DNA of 64,000 nucleotides from Limnomonas spitsbergensis (lineage: Eukaryota; Chlorophyta; Chlorophyceae; Chlamydomonadales), in contig JAYJMM010000041.1 of NCBI GenBank assembly GCA_037349105.1, positions 3,534,001 to 3,598,000 on the forward strand, read 5' to 3'. Below are positions 47,043 to 59,009 of this stretch, piece by piece. The translations under genes and the position numbers were made by a program. Within the stretch, counting starts at the first letter, position 1. The number at the start of each line of letters is the position of its first letter. The notes under the pieces are model-generated. The model ran no database searches, was not told the DNA's origin, and saw only the letters and a list, made by a program, of their open reading frames with translations.

Positions 47043-47728
47043 TCCTACAGGCAATTTATACGATCCACACGATCCTGCAATGTGCTGGCAACACCAAAAC
47101 AGGATCTGCTAACGCTCAGGCTTCTGCCTCTTGCACCTACTGCAGCCTGGTGAGGACTTGCCAGTCAGGTCAAGTTGACAGGTACAGCAAAAAACAGGAC
47201 AGGTCTCTGCCTTCCTGCTTTTTCTTGCTAATAATCAGAATCTGGCGGGATCCTCCGTCGCCTTCAGCACTTCCCACCTCTTTCTGGCTGGGTGGCTTCT
47301 AGAAGTCGCACGCCCTGCGTGGATGGGGCTTCTTGCTTGGTACCCGCTCTGCTCTGCGGTCCTGCGGGGATGCTTTGGCCCACCAAGAAAATTTTAACCT
47401 TGGATCTTCTATCCACAAGTTAACTTCTGTCAATGATGACAGATTGGATCCACCTGATCACAATCTTCAATCACACAGGTACAAATTGCTGGGTGTATAA
47501 ATCCACAGCCAATTCTTCAAGCCTCTCCTGGACCCAGCACTGTGTTGCCACACACAGTGATTCACAGGGCTTAACTTGGCAATCTCGCTCTGGAGATTAC
47601 CTCAGCCAAATTGCAGTTCAAGCGCCAAATTCCAGGCTGTTTGCTGACAAGCAAAATTCAAATTTTTCGCAGCACAAACACCTTCTGCAGGAACTGGCAA
47701 ATCAGGCTGATCAGGCTCAATCTACTTC
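47043..47728. other. Upstream region of the gag-like ORF
   Basis: This should hold the leader of the minus-strand retroelement. I see no clear long terminal repeat shared with the sequence left of 38,935, and no convincing tRNA primer-binding site. Confidence 0.4.
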
Positions 47729-48171
47729 GTCCCTTTCAAAAGGACACGCGTTGTGCGCTTCAGGTCCGTGGCGGACTTCTCCCTCACGACAGTGATGGGC
47801 GCCTACGGGCAGACTTCGTGACTACTCACTGGCTGCGGGTGCTCAACGAGTTAAGCTGCTAGATTTGTATTTGTATGTCAGGCAATAGCAAGGGTTGGCG
47901 CAGGCCTTCAGGCTGTCTGGTCGCGAACCAGCTAGGCAATCAGGTGCACTTACCGCGTCACACGCGGTGAGGGTACGGGATCGTAGACTGCGAACTACTT
48001 GTTCGGCAGGGATCTCGTTCCTCAACTGAGGTCTTGTTCTCTTGCTATCTCAGCGGAAGCTGAGGTAGTCTTGACTTGTTGTAGGTACTGACTTAAGGTA
48101 CAACTCGGGTCTCACGCACTGGGTGACGGCCGGGGCTTGTTACAGAAGAGGTCTGTCCTTTTGAAAGGGAC
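47729..48171. mobile_element. 443-bp unit bounded by perfect 17-bp inverted repeats
   Basis: GTCCCTTTCAAAAGGAC at 47729-47745 is repeated as its exact reverse complement at 48155-48171. The similarity extends outward imperfectly (CTACTTC versus TAAGTAA). No ORF of note lies inside. It could be a small MITE-like element or the 5' terminal structure of the neighbouring retroelement. Confidence 0.55.
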
Positions 48172-49787
48172 TAAGTAACTAGTTTAGGCAATTGCCGGGA
48201 TACAGGGACCCGGCAGGCCCAATTCAAAGTACGGGACAGCTAAACCCCTGGCGTAAGCGGGTTTCTAGGTTCCTATTCAAATAAGGAGGATCCGCAGGGA
48301 AGCTGCGAAGCCTCCGAGGTCGCAAACTGCGGCCTAAACGGTTTTGGCACGTATACCGTAATATACCGTGACAAGCAGCACCATGGAGGCCAAAATAAAG
48401 CTGCACGCAAGGCCAACTGGGTGCAACCTGCTCAGGCCAAAGAAGCACGGGCCACTTGAAAAAATAATGGCTGCACCACACACACCGGTTTCCCCTCCGC
48501 CCAAATCTGCCAGCCAACGCCTGAACCCCAAACCTCAAAGCCAGCCGGTCATAAAGTACTCATAATCGGGCCATCTGGCCTGTCCGGTGCCGCATCAACT
48601 GAAGACGAGAACGTTTGCATCATGCCCTCTAAGCCAATGTTGCTCCTGCATTGAGCAAGGCCCATGCTAAACATGCATTCAAACAGCTAGGCTTGCGCTG
48701 CACATGCAATCATGCATCCCGGCCTCTAGGCCCATGCGGGATGTGCATTCAGACTGGACAAATGACTACCCATGGCACATGCATCAGGGAACCCCGTTGT
48801 CCTCGCCTTACGCACGGGCGTCCTTGTTGGCAACAACAAAAAGGCCTAGTCAATCAGAATCCTGATTCAGAAGCCCCTGTTTCTCAATCCCTGGACTACC
48901 TTCCGTCTGTGGCCAAGCACACAGTTGCTTTGCAACGGCCCTGAGCACACTGAAGCGTTGCACTCGAGGTTGCCCCCACAAAAAAACAACTTTATCCCAA
49001 CAGACTGCGATGAAGATGTGCATCGTCCAGCGCCATGGTCAAGATCTTCCCCAAGGTCAAGACAGGTGGCTGCTCGAAGCCGAAGTGCCATCCTGCACCT
49101 TCTACCGAGCGGAGAAGGCCACAAGCACTACCTCTGCGATACATAAGCTCCTCTGTAAGCTCCTCCTCTACGCATCACTCAGCTATGATTGCTGTCTGGT
49201 AACAAGAAATAAGGGCAACTTACATGCCTGCGGCGATACGGAATAAGGCGATAGTAGGAAAGAATATGATCCGACATTGTGAATTTCTCTGCGACTTCTC
49301 CAGTTCTCCCTTCTCCCTTTGTCCCCACATGGGCCAGGGCCCGATTTGGGAGCGGTGGTTGCGGTCGCGGTCCGGACCAAGTGTGGAAGTACGGAGCAGG
49401 GCAAGGTGAAATTGACCTCAAAAGCAGATGCCTCGAATCTACATCGGAGGAAAACACTTTAAAAAGTCCAAGGCAGCGAGCATCCATCGTTAGAAACGAA
49501 GAGCCTTTGGTATCTCCAGATGAGAAATATCATGGCATGGCCAACTGGTGCTGGTGCTGATCTCCTACCAGGTCGGTGCCCTTGGGCATTGATCATGTTC
49601 AACAGGCAGAGCGTGCTACCATACTTACCCAAGCGGACCATGCCACATTTTTTGTGTTAGGTCCTCTTTATGTCCTGATTCTGGTGTCCATGGGGTTCCC
49701 ATGCATGCCCCATCCTTGATTCATGATGTTAGCCAATCCAAAGCTTCATGCCCCCCAGCGTATTTACTTGTTTCCCGGCTTGTGTAG
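48172..49787. other. Intergenic, no supported gene
   Basis: Several short ORFs occur. The one beginning near 49,010 (CIVQRHGQDLPQGQDRWLLE) looks protein-like but has no recognised domain or splice partner. Confidence 0.4.
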
Positions 49788-51497
49788 GCCAGGAACAGGC
49801 AGGACCCGAGGTTACAGACTCTGGAGTGGGAGGTTGTGACGAGACAGCTGATTACGGTGGGTGCACATCAGTGCTTCCAAACAGGCAGATCAAAATGTCA
49901 GGCAGCAGCAGGAAAACATGGTTGGGCCATACGTTTGTTAGGCAGGCAGAAACATAGTACGCATGCATTGGTGGGAGGAATGGCTCCCTCCTTGCATGCT
50001 GTCTACCGTTTCTGCCCTCTCACGCATGTAGGAAATGGTGGCACTCCTGGCAGGCTGGCAGGGTCACCAACGAGCAAGATTTGAAAGCTGACCAGAGCTG
50101 TTCAGTCATGTCATAGTCCAGTACTTCACCCTTTCAGAAGGTATGATATCATTCACATGATGATCAACTGAAGGAGCGGGGGTGGGCACCGGGCAGGCCC
50201 CCCAGGCGGTGCTAAAGACTTCCACGCTTTGTTTTTTCTGACGTACTTATTTTGTTTCTTTCCTCCCCAACCGAGTAGTTGGGCGCCCACGCGGCCGAGC
50301 CTTTTGAGCAGGGCCCAGAGGTGTAACTATTTATTGACCCTTATAGGGGGTGTCAGGCTGTGAGCATGCATTTTTAGTGTAAGACCTGGTGAATAGCAAC
50401 CAACACCTTGTCCCACATAAGCCAAGTTAGAATTCACCGCGCGGGTTGGGCAGGGTGTGGCAGGGAGCAAGGGAGGCAATCATAGACAGAAGTATCATTC
50501 TGGTCACCTAAGCCCTGTCTCAGACACCGTCCTGCCAATTCCTCAATTGTCTTTCTACATCGGTTCTAATGGGGGGTTCTAGTTTACTGAATTTGTGTGT
50601 TCTGATCTACTGGTTGTGTACCAATGCCTCCCAGGAATCCTGGACCTCCCGCCGGATTTGTTGGCCGCCATCGTTTCCAAGGTTGCCGGCAAGACATTTA
50701 TGCGGGCAGCAAGCCGTACTTTTTGCGATGTGGTGAACTCCACAGTCACTTCTCTCAGCTGGAGTCCGCCCAATCAGTCCTCTTGGGCGGAGGGTAGAGA
50801 GCACTATCCGGCTTTGCTGTTCCAAGCAGATTTCTTCCTGAGATTCTCCAGCTTGAAGTGGGTTGCCTACAAAAACTCGACCTCCGTGGACCTGACCCCC
50901 TTGGCCCCGTGCACCGGGATGCATGCCCTCAGCTTCAAGAACTGCGGTGAAATCTTGGACCTGTCCACTCTGACCGCGTTCCATGGGCTGCTGACCCTCA
51001 GCTTTGAGTGCTGTGACGGCGTCAGTGACCTGTCGCCCCTGGCCGCATGCACGCGACTGCTGACTCTGAGCTTCAAGGATTGTGATGAAGTCCGTGACCT
51101 GTCACCTCTGACCGCTTGCATTGGACTGCAATTGCTCACCTTTGACGGTTGCTATGGAGTCAGCGACCTGACCCCTCTGGCCGCATGCACAGCTGTACAC
51201 ACCCTCAGCTTCAGACACTGTAGGAGGGTTAGAGACTTGACCCCCCTGGCCACATGCTCCGGGCTGCGGACCCTCAGCTTCTGCTTTTGCGGTGGAATCC
51301 ACGACCTGATACCTCTTGCGGCGTGCGCCGGACTGCACACTCTCAGCTTGGACCGGTGTGGCAGTATCCATGACCTGACACCTCTGGCCAAGTTCACTGG
51401 ACTCCGGACTCTAAATTTCGACCGCTGTTTTGGAGTCAGTGACCTTACCCCTTTGAAGGCATGCACCGGGCTGCACACTCTCAGCATCAGAGAATGA
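49788..51497 (+). CDS. F-box-like / leucine-rich-repeat protein, copy B (3' end probably disrupted)
   Basis: Exons 49788-49856 and 50635-51497 join in phase (ETADYG then ILDLPPDLL) across a 778-bp GT-AG intron; earlier exons are not identified. The exon structure, F-box-like start (LDLPPDLLAAIVSKVAGKTF) and Cys-type 23-residue LRRs match copy A, but there is no ATG at the start of the large exon, which supports the spliced model. About nine LRRs are followed by HTLSIRE and a TGA. Immediately after, a 79-bp LINE-tail insertion is flanked by a 22-bp duplication. Further LRR-like sequence (EVRDLPPLTACTGLR) continues out of the ORF beyond it, so the ancestral gene was longer. SCF receptor function is family inference only. 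Confidence 0.68.
50258..50338 (+). repeat. Dispersed LINE-tail repeat, copy C (in LRR copy B intron)
   Basis: TTTCCTCCCCAACCGAGTAG, then TTGGGCGCCCACGCGGCCGA, then GCCTTTTGAGCAGGGCCCAG and AGGTGTAAC. This is the cleanest full copy. Confidence 0.85.
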
Positions 51498-51599
51498 TCA
51501 GTTGTCTTCCCAACGGGACAGTTGGCGCCCACGTGGCTGAGCCTTTTTTAGCAGGGCCCAGAGGGGCAATTTCATTGACTCTCAGCATCAGCGAATGAT
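51477..51599 (+). mobile_element. 79-bp LINE-tail insertion with 22-bp target-site duplication (copy D)
   Basis: The insert 51499-51577 is flanked by ACTCTCAGCATCAG(A/C)GAATGAT at 51477-51498 and 51578-51599, identical except for one base. The insert matches the dispersed repeat from GTTGGCGCCCACGTGGCTGA to TTTCATTG. Long target-site duplications are typical of LINE-mediated retrotransposition. Confidence 0.88.
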
Positions 51600-51760
51600 A
51601 TGAAGTCAGGGACCTTCCACCCCTGACAGCGTGCACTGGGCTGCGCCTCTGCGGGCTTACATCTTCAAAACTTGCGTTATAATCAAAGACCTGCTGCTTT
51701 GAGCCGCTTGCAGTAGGCTAGGGAGACTATCTTGAAGGTTGGTGATCTTCGGATGCACAC
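51600..51760 (+). pseudogene. Decayed C-terminal LRRs of copy B
   Basis: Sequence after the insertion still encodes LRR-like EVRDLPPLTACTGLR and later GTCTTTGAGCCGCTTGCA-type remnants, but with stops and frameshifts. It is the severed tail of the LRR array. Confidence 0.65.
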
Positions 51761-51821
51761 GTTGGCCTCCGTGTTGACTGATGAGGTGGCTAGTGGCAGT
51801 GACCTGACCACTCTGCCCAAG

Positions 51822-51857
51822 TCAATGACGTTACACTTCTGGGCCCAATGACGTTAC
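51822..51857 (-). repeat. Short fragment of the dispersed LINE-tail repeat, duplicated
   Basis: CAATGACGTTACACTTCTGGG is immediately repeated as CAATGACGTTACACTTCTGCC. This corresponds to the complement of the CAGAGGTGTAACGTCATTG end of the family. Confidence 0.6.
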
Positions 51858-52124
51858 ACTTCTGCCCAAGTGCATTGTTTGTTTTGAGTTTGTTTGGTAG
51901 ACAACCGTTGCTAAGCAGAGCAGGGTGGGCTGTTGTTGGCTTCTCGTATCCTTTTAGGGTGATGTGTAGTACTAGCTTAAGGGTGATGGATGACCCCCCC
52001 CCCGGTTGCACAGTACAACACAATTACGTAACACATGTCGATGCCTAGGGCTAGGATCTAGACGGGCTAGAGTGTCTTCGGACTTCCTTTGCTTTATAGG
52101 ACGGTATTTCCTCTTCTCCATTTT

Positions 52125-52182
52125 CCGTGCCCATGCAGCCGAGCCTTTGCAGCATAGCCCAGATGTGTTATGTCATTGACAT
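52125..52182 (+). repeat. Dispersed LINE-tail repeat, copy E (diverged)
   Basis: CGTGCCCATGCAGCCGAGCC, then TTTGCAGCATAGCCCAGATG and TGTTATGTCATTGAC align over the whole core of the family with several substitutions. Confidence 0.7.
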
Positions 52183-52999
52183 GTAGATGCCTCAGAGCTG
52201 CCAAGATTTAGCCTGGTATGCTTGCCTGGCGGGATTCTAACTTTCTTTGGATCTTTAATTAAATAAATGGGGATGTATAAGATTTTTGGATGATGGTTGC
52301 TGGGATCAGGGGGTGTCTAGTGTCCCTCTCTGCGTCCATGGCAGACGCATTTCAACTAATGAGGAGGGTACCCATTACCCTCCGCCCTCTTTACCAGCAC
52401 CTTTGATAGTTTGATTGCTTTGACTACTGGTACTTTGCAAAGTTACCATTTTGTTTGCATCGTGAACGGCAGCGCCGGCCTCACCTTATTGCTAAACTCT
52501 CCTCATACGCCTCCATTTACAACCACTCTGTACATGGCAAGGGTCCAACTGCCCACTCCCTTAACCTGCTTAGTTCTTTGCTTAGACATTGAATAGAAGT
52601 GGCATACATCTGTATCATAGCTCATCTCGATACCCTTCAATCAGTAAGAATGGGAAGATGCACACCTTGCCCATGAGAAGAAGGTCGTTTCATTCATCTA
52701 TACGAGGCGTGGTCTGGGCATACAAAGGCCAGAGCTAGAGCCCTGGGCCCGAGTTGCAAGATCAACTAAGAGCATACTGCTTCGGAACCAGATCTGGGGC
52801 TCGACATGGACCGAAGCATGGATCCATGTCGCAATAGCAGCTCCGCTTTTGCGCGAATTGTGAACTGTGCCCCTCAGCGTCACAGGACATATACAATCTC
52901 TTGGCCACACTCGACAGCCACTCCAGTCCTCGTAGATTATCTTTGGCGTTTCTTGCTCAGCAGGATAAGTATCGGCTGGGGGTATTGGCTTAATATAAA
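52183..52999. other. Intergenic region upstream of SLU7
   Basis: No gene seen. The promoter of SLU7 should lie in its right part. No convincing TATA box or other motif can be assigned. Confidence 0.4.
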
Positions 53000-55900
53000 A
53001 TGGCCGGGCATGGTCAAATGTCTGCGGACGAGCGCCGAAGGCTCAAGGAGTTGGATGAGGCACGAAAGGCAGGTCTCGCCCCAGCAGCCCTCGACGAGGA
53101 TGGCAAGGAGATCAACCCTCATATTCCCGAGTACATGACAAGCGCTCCCTGGTATCTCAACAAAGGTGAGACTAGCCTGCGTGCATGCGCCACGTCTTCC
53201 CCGCCACGTCGCTTCTGCTTTACACGCCTGTCTCATCCTTCCACACAGACAAGCCAACTCTACAGCACCAGCGTAATTGGAAGGAAAAGCAAGGCGACGA
53301 CGTGTGGTATGACAGGGGTGCCAAGGTGTTCCAGGCAACGAAATGGCGGAAAGGCAGTTGCGAAAAGTGAGATGCCTAGCGACTTGTCCCTCTGTACTCC
53401 CACCTTGGCGTGAACAATATGCCTGATACGCCGTTTTAACCTGCCAATGCAGCTGTGGCTCAATCACTCACCAAACAAAAGATTGTTTGGAAAGGCCAAG
53501 GACCAAGGGAGCAAAATATACGAACAAGAACATTGCAGCTGATGACAAGGTTCAGGACATCCACCTGGCCACATGGGATGCCAAGCGTGACAGGTGAGCT
53601 GCCCATGTAATGTGCCACAATTTCGGCGTCACAGCAGTGCCGCAGAAAGAGGCATACGCTGAGACTGCGTGCCATGCGCCCACAGGTGGAACGGCTTTGA
53701 CGCAAAGGACTACAACAAGGTGGTGGAGAGGTATGAGCAGGTAAGTCTGGGAGAGGACTAAGAGAGTGCAGTGACCAGGCATCTTTTTTTCAGCCATATC
53801 AGTTGCTCCTCAGGCACGCATGGGGCATGGCGCATGACATGTTGTTAATCCAGTGACGTGGTTTGAAGGATCAATTTATGTTGCATAGATGTCAGCACGC
53901 TTTTGCGGTTGTCATGCGTTTTTTATTTTTCATCCTCGATTCTCAAGCCGTGCGCACAAAGCTTGCATGTGCTCTTTGCCCCAGTGCTGCGGCCAAACGG
54001 TGGCATCCTTATTTCACGCCCTCAGGCGTATGTCCGCCTGATTCTTGTAAATATGTTATGAGGATTTGTCATTGATATCTGTTTGCTTTTGTTGTGCTTA
54101 GCTCGAGGCCATCCGTAAGGACATGAAGCAGAAGGAGCAGGTCCAGGAGGCTTACAATGATGCAGCTGAGGATGGGGTTGTTGCTGACGAGGATGATGTC
54201 AAGATCGCAGAGGACGAGGATGCAGGTGTGTACTGTGTTGACTACCTCTACTTGACACCGTCTCCCCCCTCGCACCTTGTTGTTGTGTCAGCATCTGTGC
54301 ATCTTGTTACTGCCCCATCGCCTTTTTCGAAAATGCTGCATCAGTTTTGCGTATCTTTTCTTGTTTTGCTTAAGGCCTTCTAAGGCCGTTTGGTTTTGTA
54401 GGAAAATTTTGTATGAAAGGCACTCGCCAAATCTACGAGGCTGCTGTTTGAAACGAAGCCCTTGTCTGTTATGTGCATGCAGCAGATGTTCAGGCGGTCA
54501 GTTGGCAGCTGCTCAATGCTGCTTCCAATGTCCCTCCGCCCCCATGCAGGTTTCGGCGAGGTCAAGAAACGGCTGCGTACCCCGGGCGGAGGCGCTACGG
54601 GCACTGTGCGCAACCTGCGTATCCGTGAAGACACGGCCAAATACCTGCTGAACCTTGACATGGCCTCAGCGCATTATGACCCCAAGTCGCGCTCGATGCG
54701 TGAGGACCCGCAGCCCAACAAGCCGGCCAATGAAAAGCTGTTCCAGGGGGACAACTTTGTGCGCAAGGGGGGCGACTTCGCGGCCTGGCAGACGATGCAG
54801 ATGCATTCGCTCGAGGCGTTTGACAAGGGCCAGGATGTGCACATGCAGGCCAATCCGTCCCTGGCTGAGATGCTGTACAAGCAGTTCAAGGAGAAGAAGG
54901 GCGTCTTAGAGAAGCAGGCAAGGGGGGCCTTGGCAGTGCGGTGGGGGTCTGGGGGAGCATGCGCATGCTGGATGGCGCCCTAGGGCAACACCTCGTCCAA
55001 TGTCTGATTAAGTTAAGGGTCGAAAGGGATTTCTCCCCCTCCTGTGCCTCTCCTTTCCATGCCCTGTCCTTCCATGTGCCCTTTTGTATGTTCTTTGCCA
55101 CGTGCAGTGCTCACGTGTCTCCATGCACCTTCTATCGCCGCATGGACTAGAAATCTTAAAACCTGACGATTGCTGATTGCCTGAAGCCAGCACTTATGCT
55201 GCTTCTGCTCCTGTTGCTAATACATCTGACACTGCTGCTACCGCCATGAACCTTCGCAGAGCTCAAAGGATGTTGTAGATAAGTATGGCAGTGCGACTGA
55301 GAAGATGCCGGAAGACGTGAAGCAGCTGGCCGGGACCGAGCGGTATGTGGAGTATGACCGCATGGGGCGCGTCGTCCGGGGTGCTGAGGCCAAGATCAAG
55401 TCACGCTACGAGGAGGACGTTCTGATCAACAACCACACGAACGTGTGGGGCTCTTGGTGGAAGGATGGCACGTGGGGCTATGCGTGCTGCCACCAGTGCG
55501 TCAAGAACAGCTACTGCACGGGCTCCGCGGGCGCGGCCGCGATCGCGGAGTCTTCGGAGCTGGCGTTGGCGAACATGCAGGCTCGCGCAGAGAGGTCGGC
55601 TGAGGAGGAGCTGCAGAAGCGCAAGGACTCCAAGCTGAATGACTACAAGGGATATGTGTCTGGCGTGTGGGGGGCGGAGACGGAGAAGCCCGAGGACATT
55701 GACCCGGAGAAGGTGAGCGGGGCGGAGTGTGTGATGTGCAAGGCTGCTGGGTGCAAGGCTGTACAGCTTTTACATCTGCTAGATATAAGGGTGTACAATT
55801 TGTACATCTGCTGGGTGTAAGGCTGTACAGCTTGTACAGCTGCTGGGTGCAAGGCTGTACAGCTGTGACATCTGCTAGGTACACGGGTGTACAATTATAC

Positions 55901-56629
55901 ATCTGCTGGGTGCAAGGCTGTACAGCTTGAAAATCTTCTGGGTGCAAGGCTGTACAGCGTGTACAGCTGCTGGGTGCAAGGCTATACAGCATCTACAGCT
56001 GCTGGGGGCATGGCTGTACAGCGTGTACAGCTGCTGGGTGCAAGGCTGTACAGCTTGTACAGCTTGACACTGGAACCTGGTGTGCAGTTGGCTGATGCTT
56101 CAGTTTGAAGAGCACCCTACTAGTATGTGGTCTACCAAGTGGGAAGCCCACTGCTGGATTCCAATTTTACCAATGAGCTACCCCTGGTGGCTCAGAGGTG
56201 CACAAATTGATAGATGTGTCAGGACAGCTGTCGAGTTGGCACCTTGATGCTGCTTCAGATCTATGCTTACCAAACCAGACCAGACCAGCAAAAGATGATT
56301 TGTTGGTGCTTGATACTTTTACAATTTGGACCTTACTGCTCACCTTGCGGTACAATTCTGAATTCAAAAATGAAAAAAAATGGAATGTGATTCAGGTCAA
56401 GGAAGCTCTGGCTCGCCTCAATGAGCGTGAGAAGGCTGCCATGGAGGCTGACGGCAGCAAGCGGAAATACAACTCCCTGGATGCTGCCAGTGAAATCGTT
56501 ACGCCCGAGGAAATGGAGGCTTTCCGCCTGAAGAAGGGGCGGTCCGACGATCCAATGTCGCAGCTGCCAGCAGGAGCGGAGGCGTCAGCGGGGGGCGTCG
56601 CGGGGACAGGGGGCTACGATTATCTGTGA
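53000..56629 (+). CDS. SLU7: Pre-mRNA-splicing factor SLU7
   Basis: Eight exons: 53000-53165, 53249-53366, 53453-53593, 53686-53740, 54102-54225, 54550-54917, 55260-55712 and 56396-56629. They sum to 1,659 nt, 552 residues plus stop, close to other SLU7 proteins. The start context is MAGHGQMSADERRRLKELDE. Family hallmarks are NPHIPEYMTSAPWYLN near residue 35, the CCHC zinc knuckle CENCGSITHQTKDC near residue 95, RWNGFDAKDYNKVVERYE, LRIREDTAKYLLNLD, and SWWKDGTWGYACCHQCVKNSYC. SLU7 acts in the second catalytic step of splicing, supporting 3' splice-site choice in the nucleus. All introns are GT-AG except intron 6 (54918-55259), which begins GC (AG|GCAAGG). Intron 7 carries a minisatellite. No frame defects are seen. 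Confidence 0.96.
55735..56070 (+). repeat. Minisatellite in SLU7 intron 7
   Basis: A ~32-35-bp unit, CTGCTGGGTGCAAGGCTGTA followed by CAGCTTGTACA, is repeated about nine to ten times with variants. It lies wholly within the intron between exons 7 and 8. Confidence 0.88.
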
Positions 56630-57237
56630 CGTGCTCGAGCCGGTCAGATTTTAGCGGCCCTCAGATCTATGAGATATTTATTTTGATCAAAGGTAAATGA
56701 TACGATGCCCTAATTCCTGATACAATGTACGAATATGACTGCAAGATGCTCGTAGATGCTGCCTTCCTGATACCTTGTGTCAGGGGATTCTGTCTGTCTT
56801 CACTGGTTGGTGAGACCAGGGGTGAGACAGAGACTCAACGATGTTGACAGAATGTTGATTGCATAGAAAGCTTCTTCTCAAACAAAGGTGTGAACACGAC
56901 AATTAACACGACTGGCTGGTTTTGCTTCCTAAATTATAACTGTAAGGATTGGTTGGTGAGCCTGTTTCCTGCGCCTTCTCGTGCCCTAAGGACTGGAAGA
57001 AAACATGATGTGAATTGCATGTGTCAAACTGTGAGTAACAGAACAAGTGTCACAGAACAGCTTGTCCTCTATCGCATGGGGCTTTGCATTTTGCAGTAAC
57101 AACGAACCAGTAGTAGATTTCGATGTCCATCAGTGAGTACTTAGACTTATCCCCCATGCTCGATTGCGAGCGGCCAATGTAGTGACGTGAAATTTGAACA
57201 GTCCAGCGGGGCATCACATATGATGAATGGAACAGAT
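56630..57237. other. 3' flank of SLU7
   Basis: The SLU7 3' UTR should start here. No further gene is seen. Confidence 0.4.
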
Positions 57238-57650
57238 TAATGACGTAACACCTCTGGGCCCTGCTATAATGAAGCTCGGCCACGTTGGCAATCAAAACTT
57301 CTGATAAGAAACTTAAGGGAGAAGGCACAAGAGGAAAGAAAGGAGAGCATGAGCACCTTACAAACAACATAAACAGCAGCAAGTAGGATAAGCAAACCGT
57401 ATCCCCTGCCCCTGAAGCACAAGCCATCAACAAGTTCAACTACATCGTCCGCAAAAGCCAGAGCCTCCCACCCCTGCCTGACCCGGTAAAGCTGGTGGAA
57501 GTCTGTAGCGTCGTTCGGGGGACCAGCCCACCCACGCTCCCTAAGTGCCGCCTTGATGCTAGGGCATTGAAAGCAAGCATGGAGCGCATCTTCCACATGC
57601 TCGCCATGTCCCCTAGCCCAGCGTCGCTGGGAGCAGCGTGTGTCACGCTG
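57238..57650 (-). mobile_element. LINE ORF2 C-terminal fragment ending in the dispersed tail repeat (copy F)
   Basis: Read on the minus strand, the fragment encodes GHGEHVEDALHACFQCPSIK, then KAALRERGWAGPPNDATDFH and a hydrophobic stretch. This is the LINE C-terminal His/Cys motif region. It runs directly into the dispersed repeat: GCCAACGTGGCCGAGCTTCA, then TTATAGCAGGGCCCAGAGGT and GTTACGTCATT at 57292-57238. This links the short dispersed repeat to a LINE 3' end. A/T-rich homopolymer tracts border its 5' side near 57,650-57,670. Confidence 0.7.
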
Positions 57651-57660
57651 TTTTTTTATT

Positions 57661-59009
57661 TCTTTTTTTTCGAGTTCTCTTGAATGATCTTCCATATGAA
57701 TATTAATTAATAAACCACAAATGTGTGCTTATCGTTGCAGGCTTGGGGACGGTCAAAGGCACAGCAATATTGGGTGGTGCAAGAAAGTTCAGGTTTTATC
57801 CTTAACCTCTCTGGTTTTAACAGGAGGTCGATGTTCCGTTCTTCCTATCGATTCGAACACCCTATGAAAGAAACATATTCAGGGCACCGCGTCCATGCAG
57901 ATTTCTAAACAAGACAGTCATCCTGTTTATTACCAACCTCCCCAACCGAACGTTGCTGGAAATCCCGCTGCTGAAATATCACGTTGCAAACAATTACCGG
58001 AGGATGTTTCCAATCGCAAATGATAGTAGGTTAAATCACCTACCGTAGTATTAGTCTAATTTGATTTCTTTGATGTTTTTTCGAAAGAAACTAATCGTAA
58101 AAACCAATAGTTTCGGGCGAGGGGGGGGCAGGAAAAAAATCAGGGGCCCCATGCCCTAAAATAAAAACGAGCACCCAAGCCTCCCACCCACCCACATACC
58201 GCCTCCGGAACCCGTTGAAATTAAAAAAAAGGCAAATGCGAAATTACGGTACATGGCATGTATGGGGTGTTTCCTTATCAGCTCGTCAAAAAACGCTTCT
58301 ACTGGTATATTTCAATTCGTTAGGTGATTAAAATTCATGTCAACAGTCAATTTTGGTAATGGGCTCAGCCAGTTGCAACCTCATTCTCAGCTGGAGATGG
58401 AGAAGGAGAAGGAGATGGAGAGGCTGGCGGGCTCGCAGGTGTTAGCTCAGCTGGGGCAGCAGCATGAAGCCAAGGGTGAAACGGGAGCAAACACGAGCGA
58501 TCTCTGCTGCTTCGAATCGCGTTGTGTCGCGAAAGCTGCCATGCACTCCTTCCCTTTCTGGTGGCGTCGTACGTTTACAGGATCAGCGGACTTCAAGACC
58601 TTGCCACAACGACCACAAATTGTCTGTTTATTCATGATCCACGGGACCAACAATATTTTGTGCTCAGTGTGAAACAGCACTTTCTAAGGCTGGCTCAGCT
58701 CGTTTCGGGGTGTGCCTAATGGAGCTAAACCCTCAGTATGGGGGGCCAAGGGGTCATGTGGTAATTCAAGCAACATTATAGGATGTAAATGGACTCATGT
58801 TGGCATGACGCACACAGAGGTGCTGCTAATAGCCTAAACATACCTCCTGAAAAAAGACAAGAAGCTCTCCAATTTCGAGATTACACACGCCCCCCCCCAG
58901 CTTTCTAAGGCTTCTGAATTATTATGGACTTTTAAGGGGCGTTCAAAGACTTTTGAGGGAAGAAACCAATTTTAAGCATATTAATTGTTTTTTTTTGGTA
59001 AACCAGCGT
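57661..59009. other. Intergenic, no supported gene
   Basis: A short ORF near 58,322-58,440 (MEKEKEMERLAGSQ) could be a 5' exon of the EDR1-like gene, but its phase (0) does not match the phase-2 junction at 59,906, so it is not annotated. Confidence 0.35.

Noticed and set aside
38800..48250. Classical LTR pair for the gag-like element
   Set aside because: I found no direct repeat of LTR length between the left flank (38,500-38,935) and the right flank (47,050-48,250), and no clear primer-binding site or polypurine tract. A computed self-alignment is needed.
58337..58672. 5' exon of the EDR1-like gene
   Set aside because: The donor after GGCTCGCAG would give phase 0, but the exon at 59,906 requires an incoming phase of 2. 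No intermediate exon could be found.
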